Source of the DNA: Scleromatobacter sp964418745
GTDB taxonomy: Bacteria > Pseudomonadota > Gammaproteobacteria > Burkholderiales > Burkholderiaceae_C
Length of the DNA: 64,000 bases
Direction of reading: 5' to 3'
Assembly: GCA_964418745.1 (NCBI GenBank)
Contig: CAYQMX010000006.1
Coordinates: forward strand, 62,001-126,000
Shown here piece after piece: positions 9,517 to 18,708 of this stretch. Numbering within the stretch: the stretch's first letter is position 1; each line of letters opens with the position of its first letter. A program made the position numbers and the translations under genes. Below the pieces are notes generated by a model. It was not told the origin of the DNA. It ran no database searches and saw only the letters and a list, made by a program, of their open reading frames with translations.

Positions 9517-10980
9517 GTGAAAGCCGCCCGCCTTGCTGAGAGCTACGTCGCCCTGCGAGCAGGGCGTGTGTGGAGGCTTTTGGCCATCGACCATGGGCCG
9601 CTCGTGACGGCGATGCTGCAGTCGCTCTTCGAGGACGAGGAGAAGACGATTCCGGTGTCCGTTGCCTTGGAGCGCGTGACCCGCGACCTGGACATCTTGC
9701 GAGGGCGAGGCCACGATATGGCGCAAACCCCGCAGGCTTACCTGGCCAACTGGTTGACGGAAGGCTGGCTGGTACGACGCTTCCCCGCGGGTGCGCAGGA
9801 AGAGGTCTTCGAGCTGAGCGTCGATGCGGCCGCGGCTCTGCGCTGGGTGAACAGCCTTCAAAAGCCTCGCGCTGCGGCCACTGAGAGCCGCTTGGCCAGT
9901 GTGATGCAGCAGGTCATCCGTCTGGCAGAAGAAACTGACGCCAACCCGAAGACGCGCTTGGCCAGCCTGCGGGCGGAGCGGGACCGCATTGACCAAGAGA
10001 TTGTCGCAGTGGAGCGCGGCGGCATCCGTACGCTCGCGGATGACCGGGCCGTTGAGCGCGCCCGGGAAGTCATCGGGCTCGCGCAGGAGCTCGCGAGCGA
10101 CTTCCGCAACGTGCGCGACGCGTTCGACCGGCTCAACCGCGACCTGCGCCTGAGCCTCATGGAAAACGACGGCAGCCGAGGCGACGTGCTCGAACACCTG
10201 TTTGCCGGCGTTGACCTCATCGCTGAAAGCGACCCTGGACGGACGTTTACCGCGTTCTGGCGCCTCCTGACGGATGGCGAGCAGTCCTACGCCTTGACGG
10301 AGGCCCTGGACGCCATTGCTGCCCGAGGCTTTGCTCGCCAGCTCGAGGCGCGCGAGCGCAAGTTCCTGCAGTCTATGACCGCAGTGCTGATGGATGAGGG
10401 CGGCGAGGTACACGAGGTGCTCCAGCAGTTCGCTCGCAGCTTGAAGAGCTTCGTCCAAAGCCGCGAATTCCAGGAGCAGCGCCGGCTGCACTCGCTCCTC
10501 AAGCAGACCCAGCTTGCGGCGCTGGTTGCTCGCGACGCCATCCGCCCCAACGAGACGATTGATTTCTCGCTGAGCTTGACCAGCAGCCGCATCCGCTCGG
10601 CTTCTCAGTGGAGTCTGTACGACCCATCCATGCGGGTTCCGGACTCGAGCATGAACGAAGCCGAGGAGTCGGAACTCACTATCGACGCCGTCGAGGAACT
10701 GGTTCGGCACTCCGAGATTGACTTTCGCACGCTGCGTGAACACGTCAAGGCCATGCTGCTCGAGGTCTCGCAGGTAACCGTTGCTGACATCCTCGAGCGG
10801 TTTCCGGCGGAGCAAGGGTTCGGGTCGGTCGTCGGCTACGTGGCGCTGGGTGCCAAACATGCGGAGGTCACCCAGTCCACCCAACACGTGCGCTGGACGG
10901 GCAAGGACGGCATAGACCGTGCTGCTCGCATTCCGGCCATCTACTTCACCAGGGAGAAGCTGCTTGAGTTCACTGACTGA
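9517..10980 (+). CDS. jetA: Wadjet subunit JetA (DUF3375, kleisin-like)
   Basis: This 487-residue protein matches DUF3375. The N-terminal pattern is ALRAGRVWRLLAIDH-GPLV with a winged-helix region (YLANWLTEGWLVRRF). Long helices occupy residues 120-330, and a C-terminal segment contains VADILERFPAEQGFGSVVGY. In Wadjet, JetA is the kleisin that closes the JetC ring and binds JetB. GTG at 9517 was chosen because GAGGAA lies 6 bp upstream; a TTG at 9490 has no such support. It is the first gene of jetABCD and its end overlaps the jetB start. Wadjet recognises and cleaves small circular DNA such as plasmids. Confidence 0.92.
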   Translation: MKAARLAESYVALRAGRVWRLLAIDHGPLVTAMLQSLFEDEEKTIPVSVALERVTRDLDILRGRGHDMAQTPQAYLANWLTEGWLVRRFPAGAQEEVFELSVDAAAALRWVNSLQKPRAAATESRLASVMQQVIRLAEETDANPKTRLASLRAERDRIDQEIVAVERGGIRTLADDRAVERAREVIGLAQELASDFRNVRDAFDRLNRDLRLSLMENDGSRGDVLEHLFAGVDLIAESDPGRTFTAFWRLLTDGEQSYALTEALDAIAARGFARQLEARERKFLQSMTAVLMDEGGEVHEVLQQFARSLKSFVQSREFQEQRRLHSLLKQTQLAALVARDAIRPNETIDFSLSLTSSRIRSASQWSLYDPSMRVPDSSMNEAEESELTIDAVEELVRHSEIDFRTLREHVKAMLLEVSQVTVADILERFPAEQGFGSVVGYVALGAKHAEVTQSTQHVRWTGKDGIDRAARIPAIYFTREKLLEFTD

Positions 10981-11776
10981 TACCGACGACGCAGGCCACT
11001 CGGGCTCGACGACAACCGATGGTGACGATGCGCCCTTGACCGTCAATGACGCGGTGCTCGGCAGCGAGTTGTTTCCGGGTGACAGAGGTACGCTGAACGT
11101 CGAAACGCGGCGAACCCTCGTGCAATTGCTACAGGGGCCGTCCGTCGATGGCCGCAGGCAGTCCAAGCTTTGGCAAGTGGTTCTTCGAGACGAGGCATTG
11201 CTGCGCCAGCACCTTCACAACCTGTTTCTCGAGCTGGTCGTGGACTACGACCAGACAGTGGCGTTCACTCGCCAAGCCAACACCGAAGAGCTCGACGCGC
11301 CCATCCTGCTTCGCCGAGCGTCGCTCACGTTTCTGGAATCAGCGCTGGTGCTTTTCATCCGGCAACGTCTGACGCAGGCCGACGCCCAAGGCGAGCGTGC
11401 GGTGGTGTCGAAGGCCCAGATGTTTGAGCACCTCAAGGTCTACGAGCGTGACCGCAATGTCAACCACGCACGGTTCGACAAGCAGATGGACAACGCGGTG
11501 GAAAAGGCCAAGAAGCTCAACCTGCTGCACAAGATTCGCGGCGGCGAAGAACGCTTCGAGGTGTCTCCCACCTTGAAGCTCCTGTTCCCTGCGGAGGACA
11601 TCGAAGCTCTGGCTGGCACCTACCGCGCCATCACGGCCGCGGCTCTGGGTAGGCCAAACGAGGACGAGGCCGCCAACGAGGCAAGTGCGGATGCCAATGG
11701 AGATGCGACGGCGGACGCAGATGCCGACGCGGACTTGGACGCAGACTCAGGCGACCTTGACCGGGAGAGCGTGTGA
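10964..11776 (+). CDS. jetB: Wadjet subunit JetB (DUF4194, kite-like)
   Basis: The 270-residue protein has the DUF4194 core at about residues 45-215, including RRTLVQLLQGP, LWQVVLRDEALLRQHLHNLF, DYDQTVAFTRQA and FLESALVLFIRQRL. It is the MukE/kite-type subunit of the Wadjet SMC complex. TTG at 10964 is the most likely start because GGGAG lies 9 bp upstream and it gives a short acidic N-terminus; it overlaps the jetA stop by 17 bp. The C-terminus is an unusual Asp/Ala repeat (DADADADLDADSGD), probably disordered. Confidence 0.9.
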   Translation: MSSLTDTDDAGHSGSTTTDGDDAPLTVNDAVLGSELFPGDRGTLNVETRRTLVQLLQGPSVDGRRQSKLWQVVLRDEALLRQHLHNLFLELVVDYDQTVAFTRQANTEELDAPILLRRASLTFLESALVLFIRQRLTQADAQGERAVVSKAQMFEHLKVYERDRNVNHARFDKQMDNAVEKAKKLNLLHKIRGGEERFEVSPTLKLLFPAEDIEALAGTYRAITAAALGRPNEDEAANEASADANGDATADADADADLDADSGDLDRESV

Positions 11777-14700
11777 TGGAAGCCGACAAAGTCGTCAGCC
11801 TCTTTGGCTCAGATGGGATGGAAGCGTCTGACGCTGACCAGATGAAGCTGTGTCAGATGCAGCTGTTCAACTGGGGTACGTTCTCGGGCTACGTCAACAT
11901 CGACGTGGCGCAAGAGGGCTACCTCTTCGTCGGGCCTTCCGGTTCCGGCAAGTCCACCATCTTGGACGCTCACGCGTCGCTCATGACACCGCCGGGCGGC
12001 GTTGCATTCAATGCTGCGGCTCGGGAGGGCGAGCGTCGGGTGAAAGACCGAAGCGTTCTCACCTACGTGAGGGGCGCGTGGGCCAATCAGACGACCGAGA
12101 GCGGCGAGCACGCAGTTCAGTTCTTGCGACCAGACACGACGTGGTCGGCGCTCGCCGAGACCTATCGTGATTGCGCCGGTAAGGTCGTCGTCATCGCACA
12201 GGTTGTCTGGGTCCGTGGCAAGTCGACGAGCACCAATGACGTCAAGAAGGTCTACCTGGTGCTCGAGCGAGAGTTCGACCTTCGCGAGCTGAAGTTTTTC
12301 GCCGACCACGACTTCGACGTCCGGCGATTCAAGTTTGACCTCCCCGAGGCCTTCGTTAAAGACGAGTTCAGCGCGTATCAGGAGCGCTTCCGACGGCTGC
12401 TAGGCATTGAAAGCGAGCGTGCGCTGCGCTTGCTGCACAAGACCCAAGGGGCGAAGAACCTCGGCGACCTCAATGAGTTCATGCGTGACTTCATGCTCGA
12501 CGCGCCCGATACTTTCGTGCTCGCAGATAAGTTGGTGGCCCAATTCGCCGAACTCAATGAAGCCCATCGAGCAGTGGTTGACGCTCGTCGGCAGATTGAG
12601 ACCCTTCGGCCGGCGCTCGAGGCCTCATTCGAGTTGGACTCAGCCAAGCTCCGTAAGAGCGAACTGGACGAACTTTCTCGTGGCGTTGACAAGTACAAGG
12701 AGCACCAACGCAAGCGTTTGCTTGAGGAAAGGGCCGCGGAGACCACCACCGAACTCGACGGGCAGAAGCAAGAGGCCATTCGCCTGAAAGGACTCGAAGA
12801 CGCCGCGTTCTCTGAACTCCGGTCTCTGCAAGACCAACGCGCAGACAAAGGCGGTAGTCTGCTCGAAGACCTGCAGGCGCAGCTTCAGGTCGCCGAAGAA
12901 CTGCGTGATAAGCGCTCTCTCAAGCGTACGGCCATTGCGGCGGCCTGCAATAGCATGAAGTGGGCCGAGCCCACCAAGGCGGTTTGGTTCACAGAGCGCC
13001 GTGACGTCGCTCGGGTGTTCGTCGCTGAGGCTCAGGAGCGCGACCAGGCCCTCGGTGAGCAGAAGTACCTGCTTCGCAAGCGCTACGACGAGCTGGCGGA
13101 GGAGCTCAAGAAGACGCGCATCGAAGTTCAATCCTTAGAGAAGCAGCGTTCCAACATCCCTGCGCGAATGCTGGCTGTTCGTGAGCGCATCGCGCAAGGC
13201 CTGGGGATTGCCGAAGAGAAGCTGCCGTTTGCCGGCGAGCTCATCGAGGTGCGCAACGAGGACAGCGCTTGGAAGGGCGCCATCGAGCGTGTCCTGAACG
13301 GCTTTGCCCAGTCGCTTTTGGTCGATGACCGCTACTACTCCCAGGTTGCGGCCTACCTGAACGACAACAACATCGGCGAGCGGCTCGTCTACTACCGCAC
13401 CATGGCGCAGCAGGCCGGCCCACGCAGTGTCGGGTCAGCCTCGCTCGTCCGCAAGCTCGAGTTCGCGCAGGTACCCCAGGCCGAATGGGTGCGCGAAGAG
13501 CTCAAGTCTCACTTTGATTACGAGTGCGCTGACGCGGTGCATGCATTCCGTAATGCTACCCGCGCCATCACCCGGGAAGGCCAGGTCAAGCACAGCGTTA
13601 CGCGGCATGAAAAGAACGACCGCACCCGTGTCGATGACAAGAGTCGCTGGGTGCTGGGCTTCGATAACGCGGCCAAGCTCGAGTACTTCCGCAACCTCGC
13701 CTTTGAGCAGGTCGAGGAAATCGAGCGCTTGCGGAAACAGCAGTCGGAGGTCGATGCGCAAGCTGAAGCTCAGCGGTTGCAGTTCCAGGCGTGCATGCTC
13801 ATCTCCAACACCGAGTGGGACGAGCTCGACGTGGCGACATCGCTCGGGCAGGTGGACTCTCTTCTGAAGCGCATCGAGCGGGAGAAGCAGGAGCGACCGG
13901 ACCTGGCCTTGCTCGACGAGTCGATTAGGAAGCAAGCCATCGTCTACGACGCCGCGCGGGGGCGCACCAATGAGTGCAACGCCGAAGTTCGAACACTCAC
14001 GGGTCGTCTGCGAGAGTTCGAGCGCCTGATGGATGGCTTGCGTGGCGAACTCCTCACGGTCGCCATGACCCCGCTTCAGCAGTCTGGCCTGACCGAACGC
14101 TACGCAAAGTACTTGTCCGACTTGACGCTCGACACGCTCGACAACGCGACGACCCAGGTTGTCCGAGGTATCAATGCGGACGAACGCGAGGTCAGTGGGC
14201 GCATCCAAGAACTGGTTCACGCCATCGAGAGGCGCTTCGAACATTTCGTGAATACGTTCAAGGCAGAAGCCGGCGGGCTGGACCCGAAGATGGTCAGCGC
14301 ACCTGACTTCTTTGCGAAGTTGGAGCGGCTCGAAAGGGATGGGCTGCCGAAGTACGAGGAGCGGTTCCTGACGCTGTTGCGCGAGCAAAGCGAGCAGAAC
14401 CTGACTCGTCTGTCGACCCAGCTGGATACGGAGCGCAAGGCCATCCGCGACCGCATGACGTTGGTCAACGACAGCCTGGCGACGGCGCCGTTCGGCGAAG
14501 GAACCCATCTTTTCATCGAGCCGCAGGATAAGTTGCTGGCCGAGGTGACGGCGTTCAAGCAGCAGCTGAGGGCGGCGCTCACGAACATGTTGAGCTTCGA
14601 TGCGAGCGCCGCTGAACAGCGTTTTGAAGTCATCAGTGTCCTCGTCAAGCGCCTGGCTAGCCAAGAGACTGCTGACAAGAACTGGAAGCAACTGGTGCTT

Positions 14701-15153
14701 GATGTCCGCCAGCACATCGAGTTCGTCGCGCATGAACTTGACCAGGACGGTGTCGAGCAAGAGGTCTACCGCAGCGGCGCGGGCAAGTCGGGTGGCCAAC
14801 GCCAGAAGCTGGCGGCCACCTGCCTGGCTGCGGCCTTGCGCTATCAGCTGGGCGGCCAAGACCGGGCGCTCCCAAGGTTCTCGACGGTCTTTCTCGACGA
14901 GGCGTTCGATAAGGCGGATGCAGAGTTCACGACGATGGCGATGAACATCTTCAAGAACTTCGGCTTCCAGATGGTCGTGGCAACGCCGCTGAAGTCCGTC
15001 ATGACGCTGGAACCCTTCATCGGCGGCGCCTGTTTTGTCCACATCAAGGACCGCAAGACGTCGTTCATCATCCCCATCGACTACGACCACGAGACCAAGC
15101 GCCTGAAGCGCAGTACCGACCATGGCGACGACCCCGAAGCTGCTGCAGCCTGA
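11776..15153 (+). CDS. jetC: Wadjet SMC-like ATPase JetC
   Basis: The 1125-residue protein is an SMC/MukB-like ATPase. Walker A is GPSGSGKST at residues 53-61. Long coiled-coil arms surround a hinge near residues 490-600 (GVAEEKLPFAGELIEVR-type region). The C-terminal head holds GAGKSGGQRQKLA as signature, Walker B TVFLDEAFDKADAEF, and the ATPLKSVMTLEPF segment typical of JetC. The ATG at 11776 shares one base with the jetB stop (TGATG), so the two are translationally coupled; GGGAGAGC is the ribosome-binding site. JetC is thought to drive loop extrusion on plasmid DNA so that JetD can cut. All key ATPase residues appear intact. Confidence 0.93.
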   Translation: MEADKVVSLFGSDGMEASDADQMKLCQMQLFNWGTFSGYVNIDVAQEGYLFVGPSGSGKSTILDAHASLMTPPGGVAFNAAAREGERRVKDRSVLTYVRGAWANQTTESGEHAVQFLRPDTTWSALAETYRDCAGKVVVIAQVVWVRGKSTSTNDVKKVYLVLEREFDLRELKFFADHDFDVRRFKFDLPEAFVKDEFSAYQERFRRLLGIESERALRLLHKTQGAKNLGDLNEFMRDFMLDAPDTFVLADKLVAQFAELNEAHRAVVDARRQIETLRPALEASFELDSAKLRKSELDELSRGVDKYKEHQRKRLLEERAAETTTELDGQKQEAIRLKGLEDAAFSELRSLQDQRADKGGSLLEDLQAQLQVAEELRDKRSLKRTAIAAACNSMKWAEPTKAVWFTERRDVARVFVAEAQERDQALGEQKYLLRKRYDELAEELKKTRIEVQSLEKQRSNIPARMLAVRERIAQGLGIAEEKLPFAGELIEVRNEDSAWKGAIERVLNGFAQSLLVDDRYYSQVAAYLNDNNIGERLVYYRTMAQQAGPRSVGSASLVRKLEFAQVPQAEWVREELKSHFDYECADAVHAFRNATRAITREGQVKHSVTRHEKNDRTRVDDKSRWVLGFDNAAKLEYFRNLAFEQVEEIERLRKQQSEVDAQAEAQRLQFQACMLISNTEWDELDVATSLGQVDSLLKRIEREKQERPDLALLDESIRKQAIVYDAARGRTNECNAEVRTLTGRLREFERLMDGLRGELLTVAMTPLQQSGLTERYAKYLSDLTLDTLDNATTQVVRGINADEREVSGRIQELVHAIERRFEHFVNTFKAEAGGLDPKMVSAPDFFAKLERLERDGLPKYEERFLTLLREQSEQNLTRLSTQLDTERKAIRDRMTLVNDSLATAPFGEGTHLFIEPQDKLLAEVTAFKQQLRAALTNMLSFDASAAEQRFEVISVLVKRLASQETADKNWKQLVLDVRQHIEFVAHELDQDGVEQEVYRSGAGKSGGQRQKLAATCLAAALRYQLGGQDRALPRFSTVFLDEAFDKADAEFTTMAMNIFKNFGFQMVVATPLKSVMTLEPFIGGACFVHIKDRKTSFIIPIDYDHETKRLKRSTDHGDDPEAAAA

Positions 15154-16393
15154 GCAAGTCCGAGACTGGCTCATTCGCCGCTACAACAACCAACACCGAG
15201 GCTGGCTGGATGGCAGCGGCGAATGGCCACTGACGGTGTCCCTCGGAACTCCAACCGAAGCGCACGTATCGGATGAACTGGAAAGCGTGCGTATTTGGGT
15301 GGATGCTTGGCGCATGTGGAATGGTGTTGGAACGCTTGCTTACCAGGAGCGGAAGTGGGCGCGCATCGGCACTCAGACAATGCCGGCGGCTCTGTCGCTG
15401 GCGACGCCTGCGGAAGTTGCAGCTTGGTGCGGGCAAGAGCGTCGGTGGGAAAGGGCAAGCGCGCGCTACGCCGCGTTGAGGGACCGCTGGCCGCAGCTGC
15501 TGCAACTGTCGTCTGGATTGGGCAAGTTCTTCGACGTCCTTTCCGACTACAGCGAGGTCGATTTTGAACGGCTGCAGGCGGTGTTGGCGTGGGCGCTGGC
15601 TAACCCGGCGTCGGGCATGTATGTTCGCCAGCTCCCCGTCGTTGGTGTCGACACAAAGTGGCTCGAGAAACGGACTGGCATGGTCACGGAGTTTCTGGGG
15701 CTTCTACGCGGCGACGCGGATGTCGGTGACTTCTATGCCGCACTGGGTCTTCGCCGGCAGCCCCATCGGGCGAGACTGCGCTTGCTCTGTGAAGAGCTCC
15801 GTGCCCAAGTGGGCGGCCTGCGTGACATCGAAGCGCCGCTGAGCGAGCTGGCGGACTTGAATATTCGGCCTTCGCGGCTGATTGTTCTGGAGAACCGGGA
15901 GTCGGGCGTCGCTTTGCCAGACATGACGGGGACGGTTGCGTTTGTCGGACTCGGACATGCGGTCTCGACGCTTGGCAGCTTGCCATGGCTTGCTGGGGTC
16001 GCCGCCGTCTACTGGGGCGACATCGACACCCACGGTTTGGCCATCCTCAGTACCGCCAGGGCGACTCTGCCGGGCATCAAGTCGGCTTTGATGGACATTC
16101 CGACCCTGCTGGAGTTCAAGGAGCTTGCCGTTCAAGAGCCCAGCCAAGCTACAGACGTCAGGGTGACGGAGCTGACCGAAGAGGAACGAGCACTGTTCCA
16201 TGGTCTTCGTGCAGGGACTTGGGGCAACAAGCTCCGCTTAGAGCAGGAGCGGCTGCCATGGAGGGGGGCCCTCGAAGCGCTTCGTTCCGCTCTCGACCTT
16301 CCCTCGAGTGTCTCTCAGGAGCCGTTGGCGCTCTTGCGGGCTCTTCGGTGCAATCACCACTACCGCAACAAGGATAGCGTGCCTGATGAATAG
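15122..16393 (+). CDS. jetD: Wadjet nuclease subunit JetD (DUF3322/DUF2220, Toprim-like)
   Basis: The 423-residue protein contains an N-terminal DUF3322 region (about 1-190, with RIWVDAWRMWNG and YVRQLPVVGVDTKWLE) and a C-terminal DUF2220 Toprim-like domain. Its acidic motifs include LIVLENRES and YWGDIDTHGLAIL followed by LMDIPTLLEF. These acidic residues form the metal site that cleaves DNA in Wadjet. The ATG lies inside the last codons of jetC (32-bp overlap), confirming one operon. With jetA, jetB and jetC complete upstream, this is an intact type I-order Wadjet system. Confidence 0.93.
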   Translation: MATTPKLLQPEQVRDWLIRRYNNQHRGWLDGSGEWPLTVSLGTPTEAHVSDELESVRIWVDAWRMWNGVGTLAYQERKWARIGTQTMPAALSLATPAEVAAWCGQERRWERASARYAALRDRWPQLLQLSSGLGKFFDVLSDYSEVDFERLQAVLAWALANPASGMYVRQLPVVGVDTKWLEKRTGMVTEFLGLLRGDADVGDFYAALGLRRQPHRARLRLLCEELRAQVGGLRDIEAPLSELADLNIRPSRLIVLENRESGVALPDMTGTVAFVGLGHAVSTLGSLPWLAGVAAVYWGDIDTHGLAILSTARATLPGIKSALMDIPTLLEFKELAVQEPSQATDVRVTELTEEERALFHGLRAGTWGNKLRLEQERLPWRGALEALRSALDLPSSVSQEPLALLRALRCNHHYRNKDSVPDE

Positions 16394-16437
16394 AAACGAA
16401 ATTCTCGGGCGAATTCCGACATCGTTTTGAAGAAAGT

Positions 16438-16638
16438 TTGTCGTTCGGTGCGCCGCGGGTCCGTCCCAATCCCCGGGCGCCGTTGCGTCCCCAAATCCCT
16501 GAGACCTGGTTCACTCCGCCTCCTAGCTTTGAAGCACCACCCGGCTTTACATCGAAGCTTGGTGGCGCCGACGCGGAGCCAGAACAGTTGCCGGCCATCT
16601 ACTACTTGAACGCCTACCCGGCACGTTTCGATGGCTGA
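16438..16638 (+). CDS. Possible small proline-rich protein
   Basis: A 66-residue frame starts with TTG just after AAGAAAG. It is rich in Pro and Arg (PRVRPNPRAPLRPQIPETWF, then TPPPSFEAPPGF) and ends YYLNAYPARFDG. No family is recognised. Its last 25 bp overlap the convergent AbrB-like gene. It may be noise. Confidence 0.2.
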   Translation: MSFGAPRVRPNPRAPLRPQIPETWFTPPPSFEAPPGFTSKLGGADAEPEQLPAIYYLNAYPARFDG

Positions 16639-16799
16639 CGCTGCGCTTGGTACGCGTGCTTCAGCCTCACCTCCAATACTCCCTCGGCGGTCAAAGTCCA
16701 GGTAAGGCGCCCGCCGCCCAGCGCACCAAGCGCCGTGCGCAACGTCTTTGGAACGGTGGTCACGCCGCTTTGGGCTAGGTTGGTCTCGAGCGCCTTCAT
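16614..16799 (-). CDS. AbrB/MazE-like swapped-hairpin DNA-binding protein
   Basis: The 61-residue protein starts MKALETNLAQSGVTTVPKTL and continues RTALGALGGGRLTWTL, then a beta strand EVRLK. This matches the AbrB/SpoVT/MazE fold (T-x-x-G-x-x-x-V/L-P--R-ALG--GG-L-W). GGGGAG lies 9 bp before the ATG, which sets the start here although the frame is open further upstream. Such proteins are antitoxins or small regulators that bind their own promoter. No toxin gene adjoins it on the same strand, so it is an orphan, and it may regulate the envelope genes that start at 17060. Confidence 0.6.
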   Translation of the reverse strand: MKALETNLAQSGVTTVPKTLRTALGALGGGRLTWTLTAEGVLEVRLKHAYQAQRQPSKRAG

Positions 16800-17059
16800 C
16801 CGACGAGTCTCCCCGAGTTCGCCATGAGACGCCGCGCGCGGAAAGGTCAGTTTTCCTTGCTTTTGCGGGGCGGAGTCCTCGGGAACGCCGTTTTGCGTCT
16901 CCGGGCGCATCCGAGGGTCTCCCTGTCGCTCGACTGCTGAGCAGAGCCTCACTCGAAGTCGCCTCGTTTGCCTCAAGCCTCGCTCGGATTTGCCGAAATT
17001 GGAGCGAATGCGGGCATGTGACCCACGGCCCCCTAAACCAGAACAATCGGAGCAGCCCC

Positions 17060-18256
17060 ATGGGCTACGGTGACGACGACTACCGCCGGCGCGCAGAGGA
17101 AGACGCCCGCCGCCGACGAGAGGACGACGAACGTCGTCGACGCGACGAGGATGACCGTCGCCGTCGCGAAATCGAGAGGCAGCGCGACGATGAGCGGCGT
17201 CGAGCTGAGGAGCAGCGCCGTCGCGAAGAGCAGGACCGCCAACGCCGGGAAGACCAACGGCGGGAGGAAGAACGCCACCGCGATGATGAGCGCCGTCGCG
17301 ATGAACAGCGGAGAGCCGACGAACGCCGACAGGAGCAGAAGGCTCATTACGACCGACGCGACGAACTTACTAAGCGGCAATACGACCGTAAGGATGCTGA
17401 GACGCGCCGGCACTACGACCGCAAGGATGCCGACGCTCGGGAACAGCAACTGCGTGAGCAACGCGACCGCACCGAAGCGGCACGAAGTACGCAAAGAGCC
17501 GCCCAGTCGCAGCCCCGTGCAGTAGCCGCGGCGGGCATGCCGTTGCCCAACCCACCAAGCGTTGCGAGACCGAACGGTCGGGTCGATGAAGGAAGCAGCC
17601 CAATCGCAGCGATTGCGGTGAAGACGCCGACTGCCGCAACGCGCGCGGGCGCGCAGGCTACCAGGGCCGCCTCCGCTAGCAATGCAGGCTCTCCCGCGAA
17701 CTACAGCCCGACTCGCGCTGCAGGTCAACACTCGCGGGGAGGCCGCAACTTGATGCTGGCGCTGCTACTTGCGGGCGGCGGTACTTTGGCAGCGAGCAAG
17801 GTGGCTACGGGCTACGCCTTGGCATGGCCAGTTCACGCTTGGAATGCCGCAGTTCTGGGCAGCGCACCATCGCTGCTGATTGGCGTCAAGCCTATCCAGC
17901 CGTTCACACAGCACGAGGTTCGGGCCGTATTGCTGGGGCAGGACCAGTCTGCCAAGTCAGAGTGGGCACTGGCGCGCTCGTTCGCGACAGGCTCTCGGGG
18001 GCTCGGTCAGGACCTTTGCCTTGCCAAGTTCTTCTACAAGGCTTGGCTGCGCAACCCCGAGACAGAGACTTTGAGGCAGTCCGACCACAGCTTCGTGGAA
18101 AGCGTGCAGAAAATCGTCAAGACCTACGACAACCAGCCGACAGCAAGCTGCTCTATCAAGATTGCGCGCGGCCCCGAGATTCCGCTCTCGAGCATGGTGC
18201 AGATTTCAGGGCACCCCGAGCGAGCGGTCACGGCGTTCGGTCATCTTGAGCCCTAA
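17060..18256 (+). CDS. Charged coiled-coil protein with a membrane segment
   Basis: This 398-residue protein is not recognised. Residues about 8-140 are an extraordinary run of Arg, Asp, Glu and Gln in short repeats (RRRREDDERRRR-like, then RREEQ, HYDRRDE, YDRKDA), predicting a long rigid helix. A Pro/Ala/Ser linker follows (about 155-240). A hydrophobic stretch near 245-285 (LMLALLLAGGGTLAA and a second YALAWPVHAW) follows, then a 110-residue globular C-terminal domain. The ATG follows GGAGCAGCCCC. Two more genes with N-terminal membrane segments follow on the same strand (18271, 18709), so the three may form an envelope-associated module. A scaffold role is guesswork. Confidence 0.65.
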   Translation: MGYGDDDYRRRAEEDARRRREDDERRRRDEDDRRRREIERQRDDERRRAEEQRRREEQDRQRREDQRREEERHRDDERRRDEQRRADERRQEQKAHYDRRDELTKRQYDRKDAETRRHYDRKDADAREQQLREQRDRTEAARSTQRAAQSQPRAVAAAGMPLPNPPSVARPNGRVDEGSSPIAAIAVKTPTAATRAGAQATRAASASNAGSPANYSPTRAAGQHSRGGRNLMLALLLAGGGTLAASKVATGYALAWPVHAWNAAVLGSAPSLLIGVKPIQPFTQHEVRAVLLGQDQSAKSEWALARSFATGSRGLGQDLCLAKFFYKAWLRNPETETLRQSDHSFVESVQKIVKTYDNQPTASCSIKIARGPEIPLSSMVQISGHPERAVTAFGHLEP

Positions 18257-18270
18257 ATCCGGGAGAAGCA

Positions 18271-18561
18271 GTGCAATTCATCGTCGCTCTCGTGGCCCTC
18301 GCGATATTCTGGGCCGTGTCGCCAAAGCTCTTCAAGTTCCTGTTCAAGTTGAACTTCGTCCTCTCCGTTGGCGGCTACATTGTTCTACGGATACTTGGGG
18401 TGCTGCTTGGTGCGACGAAGGGCGGTAGAAATGTGGGAATGCTCGAAGATGAAGCCCTCGCGATTGGCCTCTCTTTCTTAGGAATGCCGGTCATCATGCT
18501 GCTTGGCGTCATCTCGGGTACCTTCATGGCCTGGCTAGGAAAACGCAGTCAAGCACAGTAG
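18271..18561 (+). CDS. Small inner-membrane protein
   Basis: The 96-residue protein has an N-terminal hydrophobic helix (FIVALVALAIFWAV), a second one (FVLSVGGYIVLRILGVLLGA) and a third (LAIGLSFLGMPVIMLLGVI), separated by short charged loops. The GTG start is preceded by GGGAGAAGCA, and it lies 14 bp after the coiled-coil gene, so co-transcription is likely. No family is recognised. Confidence 0.65.
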   Translation: MQFIVALVALAIFWAVSPKLFKFLFKLNFVLSVGGYIVLRILGVLLGATKGGRNVGMLEDEALAIGLSFLGMPVIMLLGVISGTFMAWLGKRSQAQ

Positions 18562-18708
18562 AGAAGCCCCCACTCTTGCGAAACGGCTGTCTGCAGCGGC
18601 GGCTATCGCGAAAATCGATACTAAATAGAAACTCGTTCACATAGCTCGCCCGGAAATCCTCTGACTGCAGGTTCCAGCGAGATACTAGGCAATCTATCAG
18701 GGAGGCAC

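Noticed and set aside
9403..11166. Long open frame on the minus strand across jetA (587 codons)
   Set aside because: It is the antisense of jetA in a high-GC region; the protein has no domain pattern and the plus-strand DUF3375 match is clear.
13435..15174. Long minus-strand frame across the jetC 3' half (579 codons)
   Set aside because: Antisense shadow of jetC; JetC motifs on the plus strand are unambiguous.
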